Origin: Lycocorax pyrrhopterus obiensis
Lineage: Eukaryota > Chordata > Aves > Passeriformes > Paradisaeidae
Direction: 5' to 3'
DNA: 64,000 nucleotides
Assembly: GCA_014706295.1 (NCBI GenBank)
Contig: JACSVZ010000002.1
Coordinates: forward strand, 16,848,494 to 16,912,493
The stretch's first letter is position 1. Each line of letters opens with the position of its first letter. Below, one piece after another: positions 1-14,600 of this stretch. The notes beneath the pieces were generated by a model, which worked only from the letters and a program-made list of their open reading frames with translations, did no database searches and was not told the DNA's origin. A program made the position numbers and the translations under genes.

Positions 1-430
1 CTAAACCATGTGGCCAAAGACACCACCAGCAGAGAGATGTAAACTCTGTTCCCTGGAAGTTTGTACCGGCTGTTTGGCCATAACTGCACCACGTTCTTAC
101 ATGCTTAGTTTAAGTCTAATAGATCAGCACATTTACATGGTGTATTCTCTGCCCGCTTGGTCTGCAGTCCTCCCCCGCCTGCCTTCACTGTTCTAACGCT
201 GACCCTGAAACAGGGCCCTGTGCGTCCCTCGGGATCCCCACCGGCCTCATGAGGCTGCAGGGAAGCTTCGGCAACCACGCCTTGCAAATGATCAACCTCC
301 TACTCGCTTCCCCCAGGGACTGGGCACAGGGAAGGTCTGACCCAGCTTAACCCTACGGAGGAGAACAACCACCACCGGGACCCAGCACCGCAGCATGAAA
401 CCCCACGGTCCCGCTTCAGCCCCCCGAGGC
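1..430. other. non-coding flank of CpG island A
   Basis: Moderately GC-rich unique sequence leading into CpG island A. I see no convincing exon, RNA gene or recognisable repeat here. Short open frames on both strands lack family resemblance and overlap one another. Confidence 0.5.
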
Positions 431-1010
431 CACGCGTGCCGCGGGGAGGTCCCTGTCCCGCGGGGGAGGCCGGTGTGCGGGGCTGTGTCCCCTCTGCGGG
501 CTCCTGCCCCGCTGCCCAGAGCGGGATTCGCCGCACGTCCCACCCCAGCTCCACTGTTCCCCGCCGGGCTCCTCACCGCGGCGAGCGGGACCCCGCACAC
601 CCCCGCCCCGCCGCAGCCCTCTCGCCCCGTCGGGTCCCCGGCTGGCGCCGGGAGCCCTCGGGGGTCCGGCTAATCCCTCCCTGTCCGCTTTACCTTGACG
701 GGCAGGCGGCGGCTCCGGAGGCTGCGAGGAGGCGTAGGGCGGCGGGGCGGCTCTACGGGACCTGGCCCGGCTCGGCGGGGCCCGGGCTGCCTGAGGGAAG
801 TGAGGCCGCCCCGCCGTGCTCGCAGCGCCGCCCTCGGCCCTGACAGAGGCGGTGGCCGCTGCTCTGCCCGCTTCCCCCGGGGCAAGCCCCGGCCGGCCCG
901 GGCAACCCAGCCCAGCCCCAGCGCTCCCCCCCCGCGGCCTCTCCTGGGCCGCCCCAGCCGAGCCGGGCGCTCTCGGCTGGACAGCGCTGTCAGGCGCTCT
1001 CTGGTTTTCA
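430..1010. promoter_or_regulatory. CpG island A (candidate promoter)
   Basis: A dense block of CG dinucleotides and GC-rich words such as CCCCGCCG and GGGCGGGG rises abruptly from AT-rich flanks and ends near 1,010. In birds such islands usually mark promoters, often with first exons. No coding exon could be recognised on either strand. The long open frames here, such as a 224-residue minus-strand frame, are expected from GC-driven scarcity of stop codons. It could serve a gene whose body lies outside the window, or be a distal 5' exon of the gene at 19-33 kb. Promoter function is inferred from composition only. Confidence 0.6.
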
Positions 1011-4000
1011 CACAGAATTGTGTTTCTTTCCCCGCTCTTTTTAGTGACTCTACATCTTCTGTAACGTGTAAGGCAGCGATCTGCTTTCACGATGTTTTTA
1101 TGTCATTTCGTACTTTTGGAAAAGGCTGCTTTGAAGGGTACTTGGATGTTATTCACGGGGTAGAAATTATTTTATAACACGTTAAATTCCATAAAAAGAT
1201 GGGGAGGGGAAAAAAAAGTCTAGAAGTTTCCATCTGAAAAAAAGCAAGTGTCAGAAAATTCAGTGAAGCCTTGAAGGGTTGATATCACCAAGTTAAAGAC
1301 AGATTTTGAGTACTGGAGGCCATGTGCAAATAGACCTCTCTCTTGATTTAAAATCTTATTTTCAGTGTCTATAACTTTGCCAAAACAATTCTTTTAGCAG
1401 ATTTTTTTCTTATGTATCTAAAGCACTGACAATAAAGTATAGTGAAAAAAGGTGGAGATGTCACCATCGCCTCCTTCTGTTACTTCAGTTTAGAGAAGTC
1501 ACCAGGTAGTTCAGCTTAGTCTTGTGTTTATAGGCAATTCGTATTAAAATTCCAGATTTTGCTCCAAAGCAGCCAAGAAATCCCACGTTTTGTTCCTGCA
1601 ACACTGCTGGAGATAAAATAATTATAGCAGAAGGATGGTAGCATTTAAAATTACCACCATGTTTTGCACAGCAAATATGTTTCAGTGCTTTAAGGGGTAA
1701 TTGCTTTGAAAAATTCCAGCTGAGACAGCTCAGCCATATTTAAGAATGCATTCAGGGAATAGTGCATTGCTCAGCTCATGTTATTTAAAAAAAACCAAAT
1801 TATTTCACTGACAAGCTGGCTAAAATTTACCAGAGTCTTTGGTGAGGTCAGAGCTTCATCTTTGGCCAGGCACATGAAAACACATCTAAATTGGCAAACA
1901 GCATTTGTAAAATCATGCACATAGTTATTAAACAGTTATTAGTTGAGGAGCTTGGGAGTCTGAGTCTCAATGGATACTGCATATTCTCTTTGCTGACTTT
2001 ATTTGCAGTTGCTCCTTTTGACTTTTGGTATCATTATGGTGCCAAGGAACAACGTAATTTTGAAAGATTCATTGGCAATTATCTTTTTTTAATTATCTCA
2101 AAGTCAATTTAAAATCAGCACTTAGCACTGAACACTCTGCACGTAATAAAGGAGTAATATTTGATGGTGCATTTTGTTGTCAGAAAATATATTTTCATTT
2201 CTATGTGTGACCTACCAGTAACATGGTCACACCCTTAATACACGAGTGGTTTCACACTTATTTCTCTGTTGTTAAACACATAACCAAGGTATTTGTTAGG
2301 GTAATGTAGAAAACATCTATTCTGCTTGTACAAGGGAGCCTTTGTTTGCTCTGTCTCTAGATTTGTCCCTGTCCTCTCCAAGTGTCCTGAAAAAGGCTGA
2401 GAGAGCTGAATGGCAGTATTTTTTCAGCTCTCCAAAGCTCACCTGGCTATAACAGGCATTGCCTATAAGAGGAACAGTGGAGATAAGAATAGCACACCTC
2501 TAGAAAGCAAAGAGAAAATAAGAGAAATCCCAGAAAATCTTGAGTGCTATCTGTGAAGTTTTTGGTCTGCGTTCAGGAGCATGAGGGTTGTGCTCCAGTG
2601 GGATGGGTGGGGGACATCATGTATTCATAAGGAAGAAATGTGGTGAGGGAAATGCTACAGCAGATACAGACTTGATTAACAGTGTGTATTCTTATGTTAG
2701 AGAGAAACAAAGTTTGTGGGAAGAGGAGGTGGAAATAAGTAAAACTTCCTAATTTGTTTTCTGTCAGACGAAATGAACGTGCAGCAGAATCATTCCTCTA
2801 CATTCTGCCTGCTTTTCTCCAGAAGCTTTTAATTTTCTAATGGGAAGAGGAGACGTGCACTCCACCCAGGTTACAATTGAGTGTTTCTCAGCAGTTGCAT
2901 GACTCAAGGTCTAACACATGCAGTTAGAAATCGTTCTTTTTCTTATCATGGGTGAGTAGATCACTGGGTAGATATGCTGTCATTATACCCTCTCTGCTGA
3001 GGAAGAAGGGGGAGAGCTTTATTAACCTCCCCCGTCCTTTTGGATTGCATGTCCTAGTAATGTAAGTTTCTATAAAGCAGCAGAGAATTTAGAATTAAAG
3101 CAGAACATCTGTTTTTGAAAGGGAACAAATAGATATATTTCTAGTGTCAGGAAACAAGCAATTCATTGGAAAAAAAGTAATGTTTTACCATAAATTCCCT
3201 TAAATTCTCTTAAATTTTATTGAGATCACTTTATACACTGATAATAATGACCTGACTTTGTAGAGACTGACCTTAATTTTCTCTACACGGTAAATGAGAC
3301 ACTATGCTAAGATCGTACCTACCCAGAGTAACGCAGGATCAGCCCACAGCCCTCAGTGTTATGAATGGAGAGGGTGCAGATATGTAAAATATTACCAAGC
3401 CATTGTGCCTCTGGCCAGCAGTAAAAAAGAGGAAAATAAATCAGTGTTTTAATTAGAACTTTTGTCATAGCAAAACACATAGAATGCTATTGAAAGTCTT
3501 GTTTGTTTTGTGGTTATTCAAACAAAATTCAGGTGGAAGAATGAAAGTTTTGATCATAGAGGACAAAGGCATAGATACAAGCTACAAAATAGGATTAAAA
3601 ATATGAGTTTAAGGCAAGTGATATCTAAAGGCTGGAGTATCCTCTTTTCAAGTAGTACCATGCAAATACTGAAAATTTTGGTACAGTGACTGGATGATCC
3701 TCTGTGGTACACCAGAAAAGTTATTTCATCAAGACACTGTTTTTCCAGAAAGCTTAAAGAGATTGCAATTAGTGAGAAGTGAATCACATCACCACATCAG
3801 AGTGTAATGTCAGGGCATTCCAGAAAAATGTTTGGCATCTTCTTATATGATAAGGCCAAAAGTAAAAAGTATGTGTATAAGAAAGTAGCAATGATAGGTT
3901 TTATATTCTTCCAGTAAGTATTAATTCTATTTAAGGGTGGTGTTTTTTTAAATTCATTTGTGATTGTGCAATACTGCAGAAGTCCTGTAAACCCTAAAAC

Positions 4001-7000
4001 TTCCTGTGAGAAAGATGGAAAGCTCTCATTTGAGAGTTAATAGTGAAGAAATTACCAAAAGCAGCTTTTTAAAAATCACAGTAAATCAAATTGAAGTACA
4101 ACTTCATTGAGTACAGAAGCTAGTTAACAAGAACATCATATAAAGATCTTTAAAATTATAGCAAATTAAGAAGCTAAAACTCAATGTGCTTAAGAGCACT
4201 ATGATCCTTCTGCCCATCTTTTCTTCCATCCTTTCGAAGGCATCTTTCAACAACTCAGAACTGAGAAGAGAGTTATTTCTCCACAACTATTAAGAGGAAA
4301 GCGTTGTTTCTTATGGTGGCAAACCAAAAGCAAAACAAACCAATATCTCAACCTGGATGAAAAGCTGAAGAAGATGTTGTAATCTGAAAATGTTAGCAGT
4401 GAAGCTAGCAACTTTTAACTGCAGGTAATTAAAAGTACTTCTGAAGTCTATGATCAAAACTTAGTTACTAGAATTCTATCCACCATCATAGTTTTAAGAT
4501 GGATTTCCATTTTTTTTCCTCTGTGTATGGTAGGGCCTTGAGTTAATCAATGGCTTCCATTTCTGCATGTAGAATATGTTGAGGCAGCAATTTAGTTATC
4601 CAGGGTTTACACTGTTAAAATTTCTCTAAAGTCTTGATTAATAAGCCAGAGATGTCTGAGGGAGACTTTTTCACTGGGCTCGATGAGTTTTAGATGAGAG
4701 TCTAAGCTTTCCAGCTCTCACATAGAAATATCATTGTGTACATCCATTTTTCTTCTGTTTGTACATAGCAGATATATATATTCCTTTCTGTTCTTTGTAA
4801 ACATCTGTTCAAATCAGTCCCCTTCTTCACTGTGAGAGCTGAGCATTTAACATAAATTGCAGCTGAGGTAGGAAAAGCCCAACTAACACATCTCATTTAT
4901 TAGCTTTATTAATCTTATGAAAAATGAAATCGGCTGCACCCTTAAAAGGAAGCCTGTATATGTTGTGACATGGAATATTGAAATCTCATCTAAATTGTTC
5001 AGAATGATACTTGTTATTAACTAGAAAATTGTAACCTGAGGGTCTTTGTTTGAAAATGTCAGCATTTATTATTAAAATAATCTCTTTAGCTTTACAAAAT
5101 AGTCTTTTTGATATTGCTCAGTGCAATGTGGCAAAAGTTAGCTTAATGAGAAGTATAATTTTAAACTGAGCATTTGATTTTATTATTGCATGTGTTAGAT
5201 TTCACATGTATGACAAACTAAGCATTATATGAATAAGGTTTTGAAGCTTCTTAATGAAGTGAATATAAGAGGTTCTTGAAGACAAAAGGAGAGAATTATC
5301 TGACTTTATTAATTGGAAGAAATTAATTATATATTTTACTAATTTCAAGCTGTTCAACCCTTTACTTACTCACTTCTTTCCTCTGGGATTTATTTCCCTG
5401 TGCACTTTTCTTTCCTGATTGTTAAAATGTTGTAAGCATGGTTTATACAGGTAGAATGTTCATTTGAAGTTTCTTCCATCCAAAGGTCAACCTGTGTTAG
5501 TTTGTGTGAGAGCAAACACAGAAATTGGTCCTCTGGTCATACCAATTTAAACTTTCGCCTTTTTAAAAGAAAGTTTAAGTGTTCTCCTTTAATTGCTACA
5601 TGTTGACTGTTTCATTACATTCCCATGAATATTAAAGCTTCCCCCATTGCCTGGAGGCCCAGGGAAAGCCTTTGGAACACTTAATATTGTTATTTTCACA
5701 ACACAATAGTTGTTGCGAACAACTTCATAACTTTATTTTGAGATTTTTTTCTGTTGTTCAGGATTCAAAATAAACTTGTTCCACCCCCCCACTCACTTCC
5801 CAGCCATCCATTATTTCATTAATTACGCAATGCTTTAAGGAGATAATTGTCAGCATTTTTTTGCTTGTCAGAAAGTATCTCCAAAATATGAGTATGTATT
5901 TATTCTTCTTTCCCTCTCAGAAGGTAGTTTTCAAGTATAAATGCCAGGTTACATCTTTTTGCACATGCATTTGATTTTCTGTAGCTACATGTCAGTATTA
6001 GGCTGCAAAGTTTTCTGATGTGTGTCTATCACTTAGAGCATATGTATAGTATGTAGCATTTGTCCAGATGTAATACGCATACAGGGAGAAGGATAGTATG
6101 AGGAAAGCAGCACTATAAACTACCTGTATTTTTTTCTGATGTGAAGAAGTGCAAAGTAGAGTTTTTGCATAATCACTTGTTTCCCATCAGTGTAAATGCT
6201 GTCTGCAAGGAACAGGTGGAAGCCTTCAGAAGTAGTCGTCAGAATTTTGTTTTACCAGAGAAGTTCCTGATGGCTCCTGCAAAATACATTTTAGGTGTGT
6301 GGCCCTTAGTGCTCAGAAGAGGGAGAAGTAGAAAGCAGAACTTGCTTTAAGATGTTGTACTAAATATGGAAGCAACTGTGGGAGACTGTTTATAAGAGTT
6401 TCATCTTCTAGCCCCACCTCAAAGGGAAGTGCATATGAAATTAGCTCATGCATATGAAATTCACAGCTGGAATTTGGCTACACAGTCACTCCTTTCTGGC
6501 AGGTCCCAGTGAGCCAGACCAAGTGGCGTCATACGAGTGCAACTTGAGTCCACAGAAAAAGTACATGTAGTGCAAAAATTTGAGGCTAAGAGTTTTGTCA
6601 TACCGTGACAGCTCTGACCTGTCTTGGCCAACTCAGAACATTATGTTAGATTTGTGTGAGATACAGGACAATCTTTTACCAAAGAAATACTCTTTTGTTT
6701 CCACCCTACCACAACCTTTTATGATGAATCCAGAGAGAAAAGCTATGTGTTAGAGCTTAACACACTGCAGCAGTGGTCTCAGCTCATGCTCAGTGCTTTA
6801 CATGGCTGCTGATAAATAAGATAGCCAGGGAACTTGTTTATTTCCATATTGTTCATAAAAATTTGCCTACATAAAAGTATAGATTATCTGAAGGGTAGTA
6901 TTTACCCTGTTCAGGTAACGTACAGCTGAGCTCTGAATATCACTATTAAGAATTTGGAGACCTTGAACTTTCTATCTTCTCTTCTTCTTCAGCTTTCCGT

Positions 7001-8000
7001 GGCCTGTAGTTGGTGCTGGTCTGCAACCAAATGTCTATGAGTCAAGCAAGATTCAAGGTGACACTCTTCTTCCACTGTGCAAAGAAACTACAATAACCCA
7101 ACTGTGGACAATTGTATCCCTTTTACTCAAGAAGCATCTCACTTGATTCACAAGAGCATAAGACAATGAAAGGTTTACTGAGATAGAACTAGTAATCTAA
7201 GTGCATTTTCCAGATGAAGTTGGCAATAAAGTTTTTCCATAGAATACAAGTTGAATATGAGCTCCATTTGAACTTAATAGAATCAATAATGTTTAAAAGA
7301 GGAACTTGACAATAGCACTGTGCTTCCTTTGGTAGCTTTTTTTTTATTATTTTAGGAGAAGGAAGTGAATTCTCGCTTCCTCTTTCATTGAATAACCCAT
7401 GTTGCTACACTGTACCATTGCAATATACAGCTGTATTATTTTTAGACTACGGTTATAACTAATATATAAAGTACTGTCATAGTTCCCTCATATGATAGCT
7501 TGAGTGCCCATTTGTCAACAAAAAATAGTACTCTTGCATAGTGAGACAGCCATCTGCCGACCACAACAGAGCTTTCTATGAGAATAAGGAAAAACAAGCT
7601 TTGACCCAGCAACGGAAGTTAAAATCGTTCAACAGCTTAGGTATTCCAGCCAGAATCACATGCTTTACTAGCCTTTCATGTTCCTGAGGATGAGGGTTCC
7701 TAGGTACTGGCTATGTCCGTGGTGGGAATTTGAAGAGTTTGTTGCGGTACACATTATGGCTGTACTTCAGCAAAGCAGTTGAGGAAGTGCTTGTCCCATA
7801 CTCATGTTCAGTCCACCATGATTGGTGTTTATGCACTGTGTTTCTTATTCGTGTTGTGGTTTTGGTTTCTGCTCCCTTTTTGCCACAGTAACACTAGTCT
7901 TCATCTCTCGTATTACGTCTGAACATAATTCAAATTGTGTACTCTTCATGTTTCACTCTTCAATAGTATTTTTGCTCATTTTCAAATGAAAATCCTTTGC
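1010..8000. other. AT-rich non-coding sequence
   Basis: About 7 kb of AT-rich sequence with short open frames only (under 80 codons), scattered A/T runs and no protein-family signal. I found no tandem array, LTR or tRNA-like structure. It may be an intron or intergenic; the sequence alone does not decide. Confidence 0.5.
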
Positions 8001-8009
8001 AGCAGCATT

Positions 8010-8570
8010 TAGATTATCCCCAGCTGACAGAAACTTTTCTAAGTACAGGTAGCTGTAGTAGAGTAGCAATTATGTGTACTACATTATCCTTGGATTTAAA
8101 AAACCTTTTGCAGAGACTTTTCAGATGTGAAGAATAAAATGTGAAGGCTGTCCTAAATTTTAGTAAATGGGCAAAGAAGAAATGAGGGCTTTTGAGTCTA
8201 TAATGAAAGAGAGATGGTGTGGAGTGTGGAGAGTCCATGGAGGAACTTGAAAACGAAGATCAGTAGTTTGTGTCTGATAAAAGTGGGAAGCCAGTGCCAG
8301 CTACGGAATGCAGAGACAAAATGATACAATAAAAGTACTGGGCCTAGAAAATAGTCTTCAGAGAAAGAAAGAATAAATGAGAAGGGACAGACCACATCAG
8401 GAAACCATGGATAAGCCTGATTGCGTCAAGCTTTGAAGTATGGAAAGAGAGCACCTATTTTAGAGGTGCTGCAAGAAAATAATCAGCAATCTCTAGACAC
8501 AGCTGACCTGGGAAGATCTGGGTATATATCTGAGTCAAAGATAATGCCCAGTTTACAGCAGAGAAGGAAA
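8010..8570 (-). mobile_element. degraded L2-type LINE ORF2 C-terminal fragment (antisense)
   Basis: Read on the minus strand, this stretch gives a broken open frame with two hallmarks of the C-terminal region of L2/CR1-group LINE reverse transcriptases: a segment LGIIFDSD (coding DNA near 8,530-8,560) and, downstream, SWHWLPTFIRHKLLIFVFKF (near 8,235-8,300). The latter resembles the usual LHWLP...R...KILLL.F..L..L block of that group. Stops and frameshifts interrupt it, and no 5' part of the element is visible. Assignment to L2 rather than another member of the L2/CR1 superfamily is inference from the HWLP block. The copy is old and certainly non-functional. Confidence 0.6.
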
Positions 8571-8639
8571 GCATGTGGAAGCAAGTATTTTCTTAAATCT
8601 TCACTGGCTCAACTTGAGCTTGAGTTGACAGCTGGATAA

Positions 8640-11600
8640 AGAGAAAAGTTATAAAACATAAATTGCAAGCGAACCTGGAACATATAAATGTGCATTTGAA
8701 GTAAAGTCAACAGCTGGAATGCACTGGTTTTTTAAGCAGTCAGTATTGTCACATGCATGGTATGCACTTGATTTGTTTCTTTTGAAGACTGTGTAAAGCA
8801 AACTTTGCCTTGGTGTTAAACTGTTCTAAAAGTAATAAGATTTTCAGAGATCAATGCAGCATCTTTAATCATAACTTTCTTCTGTAGTCAGTTTTTTTTT
8901 TCTTTTTCCATGCAGAAAGAATTCCATGCCTTATGATGCATGCATACAAAAGGAGCATCCCATTTACGTGAACATAATCCAGAAAAAAGTCTTCAACATT
9001 TTTAAGTTTGCAAATATGTTCTTGTCTCATGAAGTGAAGATAGTCTTGCTTGGCAACACTATCTACCACTTTTCCTCTACAAGGATCGTATGAAATGAAA
9101 AGTATAATCCCCTTCAACTGAAAATGAACATTTCCATAGGCTTAAATCTCTCTTTTGACCTTCTTTTGCTCTAGTAACTGCGGGTCTCACGTTTCTAGAG
9201 GGTAAGGAAGCTTGTTCTTTCCCTTAAAGCATCTAAAACTGATAATAAAGCAAGGAGATGAAAGTGAAGGACCTAAACAAGGGTGTGGAACACCTGAGTT
9301 GGATTTTAAAGTCTGTCACTGGATATTTGTAACCATGTTACTAGTGGCATTTAAAACCACCTAAAAATGTCAAAAGAGCTAAATGTCGCCTCAGATTGTA
9401 AAAAGTATTTGGGTCCCATTAGCTATGTGACTGTGCCTGAATGCCTGGAAGTCTGCACCTTAGCCGTCTAGGAATGAAATAATTATGGGTGGATAATGGA
9501 GAGAGAACACTTCGTTAAGTCTCAGATGTGTTCTGAACATACCTGCATTGGACTGTGACCGTCTCACAAACTCTGGCCAGGTAAGCACCTCAGAGATCTA
9601 GACAAGTGATTTAACCACAGCACAGAAACTACTCTAATGCAGCTCCTGAAAATACAAACACAGGGTATAAGTGAAACTAATGTAGTACATGAGAAGAAAG
9701 ACACAGATATTTAGCCTGCTCTACAGCCTTTTTCTTTATGGAAACAACATTTTTTGCCAGGTTAATATTATTTCTAGAAACAGAGGCCAAAACAAACACT
9801 CTTCTTGGACTATCTAATGAAAATCTATCTTGAGTAGAATAAACTCAGCTGGGTCTCAATCAATCAGTGTTTGAAACATTTCCAGTTTGACTGTTAATGT
9901 GATTTTTTGCCAAAATCTTAGACTTTAAATTTATTTTAGAACTACGTTGTTGAGGAAAAGCCTTTGTAATTGATCCTAGCCTATTTTTAGGATTACCAAA
10001 ATAAGGTCTTGATGGTGGGCAAATAGCCATGCTGGAAAAAAGATCCCAAAACATCTCACAGCTTGGAGCAAAGATCAATGTAAACTGTTTACAAAGGGTA
10101 TTTGAGAGACCACCAGACACTGGAGCATTATTGAGAAGAGCCTGTGTTACTGTGCATATTTCTGCCCTAGGAACCATTTGCTTGTCTTATTCAGCAAGAG
10201 TGTGGTTCCTTTCTCAAGAAGAAAAGTGAATCCTTATTTATAGAAAGGCACAAAGAGGAGCTCATATGGGATGTTTGTTTCAAGAGCTTTTATAATAGCT
10301 AGGAAAACACAGAGCACCTGATTTACATCTGTAGTAGAGCTCCTTCACATGAGGTAAATGAGGATCAAGTCTGCAGTATTTAGTAGGTTAAACAGTCTTA
10401 ATTTAGTAATTTTTCCAAGAATAACTGCCCTGTACTTAAAATTCTAAGCTTGCATATGGAAATGCACAGATCTAAACTGACAGCTGCTACAATGGTTTCT
10501 TTGCAGAAACCATTCACAGCTATGCCCTTTCCTTTGGGTACATATGAAAAATTTTTCCTCTACACAAAAAACCTCAGTTGTTCTTGGATGAATGAAGATA
10601 AAGAACTAGAAACCTCTAAGTGCTCCATGGTATCAGTCCTGTGCTGTTTCTCCCGTTGTTGGTCTGGAAAATTAGAAATTGTAATAAAATAAAAGAAAGA
10701 AAAAACTCGTGTTAGCAATTATTACTACTGAAGTTTTCTTCCCATTTTCACCCTGAAGGCAAAAGGCACCAAGATGCATTCCTATCTTTCTTGTAGCTCT
10801 GCAGTCCAGCTTTTTAAAAATTTTTTTGAAATTACACTGTTATAAGTTGTGTGCATGAAGATTACCTAGCTGTCTTCTTATTTGTTCTCTTTGGCAGCTT
10901 AAAGACTGACTGGTGATATTTTTCAGCATTAGTGAAATATAGTCAACACTCGAGATTTTGTTATTTTCAATTCCAGGTTCAAGTCCCCATTTTTAACAGT
11001 GAATATATGTTTGTCTAAAAAAAACCAGAAACATTATCAGATTCAGACCTGGTGTGTCTCTGGTCTGAAATGCCCACTGGAAGATTTCACATTGGTTACA
11101 TTTCATTTCTTCATTGTTGGCCAGTGCTTGACATAGTAATTGTTTCTAACTGTTAGACATAAATCGATTAGAAGGAACATTGCCAAAAACTTTTCAAAAT
11201 ATAAGGTATATAATTCCAAACACAGTTGGTTTTGGTTTGGGTTTTTTTTAAAAGTTTCAAGAAAACTAATCTTAACAGAATCTGTCAACTAAAGTAAAAT
11301 ATAAACAGGACCATCTTGTCCTACTTCCATACTGACAAGTCCTGGTACAGAAGTTTTGGAAGTGAATGTTAGGTTTCTTAGTCTGTTGTTCTTTAAAACA
11401 GAAGTCAAAAACCTCTACATACACTCTGTACTAAGCCAAATATTTTTTGTTTAGAAAAATGTTGTTCTGTGATTTGAAGACTTTCAAAGATAATGAATCC
11501 AGTCTTGTACCCAGCCAGTTCCAGATTTTCTAGGGTTTGGGGTTTTTTTCTGGTTTGATTTTATGCATGAAATCCTGACACCATTTATAGCTGTGGGTGC

Positions 11601-14600
11601 TTTACCATTCACTCTAGTGAATCCAGGACCTTTTCCTCATTTTTCACTTGTATTAGCTTTTAAAAATATTTTCTTTAGCCACCATCTATTTTCCCTTCAG
11701 GCTCTTTGATGTTCCAAGAGTAGTTGGTACGTTTTAACCCAACCTATACCATACTTACATATGTTTACTTTTGCAGGAGCCATGGAGTTTTGATAGGTGG
11801 TAACCTGCCCATGATTTATTTTATACCAAATATTTAACATAAAAGTATGTACAAAACCAAAGCTTTTATTAAGGCTGTAAAATAAAACTTTCATGACTGG
11901 GGAAATGCCAGAATTAAGGCTGCTGATTTAAATTAATTTCTGTCACATTCTTTGCAAACACCTGAGTATGTATTGATCCAAACAGTTAAAAACTGGCAAA
12001 AGTATAAAAAAACTCAAACCAGATTTTATAATGGGAAGATCTAAGAGAGTATTACCAGTAAATGACAGTTTCTGCTACTCTTGTAATGAAAAAGAGAGAC
12101 AACAGGTTAGATTTGAGGTTGTCCTCTGGCCATTAGAAACGTGATATGGAAGGAAATACAGCAGTTAACGTGGATAAGTTAGATATCTCTTGAACTTGCT
12201 GACATTTATTTGAAACACATTATTTATGTCCAGCTGGGGACCCTGCTCCACAGTTCTTGATAGCCCGAATGTACACTGGTGTGATGTACATCAAGCACAC
12301 CTTCTCTTAGTAGATCTTCTGTATGAAGTCTTGGGAACACAATTAGGTCTTCCAAAAATTAGCTCTAGAGCTGCTCAAGAGAAATCTTCCCTCATCATTT
12401 GTGTGCTTTTCCCATTACCATGATGTAGGGACTCTGAGGAAAAAGACAAGACTCCTTGTTAGGGTGCTTTGATCAGGAGAATTTCTGGGCAGCCTGGTGA
12501 TCTGTATTTGACTACAAGCCTTCGAAGTAAAATGCAAAAATGTCTGTCCTAGAGATTCTCTCTAACCAAGTATGAAACCATTGACAAGGATTCTGTGCTG
12601 TGCTTCTAATGCTCATGTGGCATTAGTACAGGAGTGCAGTCAGCAACTAGGGGAACAGAAGGTGACTCAAAGATTATTATTACTTCAGGAGGCTGAGACT
12701 TGTAGCACTGAACTAACGCTGATCAGCTAGTCTAGCCAAGTCTGAGATGTTTTTATCATTGTGTCATCCGGCTATGAATGCATCTCTTGGAAACACCATT
12801 CTTCTGGCATGTTTTCTGTCAGAAGTTGCTGGTTCATTGAGAGTGAAACATTTCATGAAAGCTTATCTCAGTGAGCCTTATAATGGAATACAGATAACTT
12901 TTGATAGTCCTCTGCAAGGCGGGTCAGCTGCCAGTTTTCCATTCAGTCAGATCTACTCCTGTATGATGGCCTCTTCCTTGTCTCAGGGATCCAGGAATAC
13001 AAGGACCTCCTGGTATTCGGGGCTCTACTGCTCTTGGAAGAAATTGTTGCTTTTTGGAAATGCTATGGATCTTTGTTAACCAAATGACATCGTTAGTGGA
13101 ATGTCTATTTCCTAGGAAATGTTTTTACAGTTTTCATTCTAAATTGGGACAAATTAAGATTTCGAACTGGTAAGGTTTCTCAGAAAATGCAACGTCTGTG
13201 CCCTGACCAGTTCAAAGTATTCAGAGTACACTCCAGCTGTAAAACCGTAGATTATGTGAAGTCTGAGAGCCTGAAGGCTTATCCACAGGGCAGATAGAGC
13301 TCGCTTGGAGGAAGCAGTTGCAACACAGAGCAGGTCTGCAGAGCTGTGTGCAGCCCTGTGAGCCAGTGCAGAGCACATTAGCACACTAATATGAGGCAGC
13401 AGACCCTTTTGCAGAGAAACTACCCTGGGCTGCGGAAACAGTGAAATGCTATTAGTTTCAAGCTGTGGTGTGTGCATTGTCCTTCTCAGTTTTAGTACAA
13501 TTAAGAACTACATTGTGAAAAGGATCTAGTTTTCTCTCAGCAACCGGAGAAAAGCATTCGTATTTCCTGTCTTTGTACTATTTTTACCATAGAAGTAGAA
13601 GTCACAAAATACTAAACTTGTACTACCAGACTAATTTGATCTGCTTTTTTAAATGAACTTACTCAAAAATTATTTCAGGTGATTCCCTAAAATTGTTTGG
13701 ATAACAGGTCATTCCCAAACTTACTTAGAAAAGGAGATTCTTCATTTGTTTGTAGCTACACTGCAGAATTGTTGCTGTTGCTTCTGTGCAGGTGGAGATT
13801 GGCAATATGCATTATCTGAGATCTTTGGCATTGATCTTCTTAAAATTCTCTTATTTTTTCCAGTTCTCAGTATCCATATGCCAAGGTAACAACTTCTTCT
13901 TGTGTGTAACTCAACAACAATAAAGTATATTCTTTGAACTATACTGTTTCCTTTTTTTATTGTTTTCATGAAACCCTGAAACCTTTGGGGGGGGGGTTGT
14001 TTTATTATTGTCATTATTCAGTGGAGTTTCTACATCTTCTCCTTTTGAACAGCTGTGAGTTTCCATTTAATTCCCCATGCCAATCAGATGGTAAACTGTT
14101 ACCTGTAAAGAGATGACAGTCTAGACATTTAAGGGAGGCTGACTATCTTGTGAGATTGGATGCTAGTTCTTTATGGAGGACATAGCAGAGGGAAGTACTA
14201 CTTCAGTGACATGGCTCTCTCCTCTGTTCTTCTAGTTATTCAGTCCTCTACGGTATAGTTACAGGCAAATTAGTCATCACAGATACCATTGCATGCCATT
14301 TTGCATGACACAAAATCATTCAGGGAAGGAAGGAAGGAATAAAAGTTTGAAGTCTATCCATTCTGTATTGGCAACTGTTGGTAATGGCTGTTTTAGGCAA
14401 AACTTGTCAATCCCTTAACGTGGAGTATTACCAGTTCAAGTATTATTAGTTCATCTATACATTGATAAGGAATCTGTTTACAATGTATAGAATTAGTTTA
14501 TTGAAGTGCATTCTAGAAATAAGGCCTGAAGGTTAGTGGATGTTAAAAAGAATTTCTAAACAGGAAACTTAGCAGTTCTGAAAATACTGAAAGCACCTTG

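Noticed and set aside
416..1090. 224-codon minus-strand open frame in CpG island A
   Set aside because: Composition-driven: GC-rich, Pro/Arg/Gly-rich on every frame, with no domain and no splice context.
9340..9620. Faint resemblance to an old amniote interspersed repeat
   Set aside because: The similarity is to remembered phrasing only and too weak to name a family; a Dfam search would decide.
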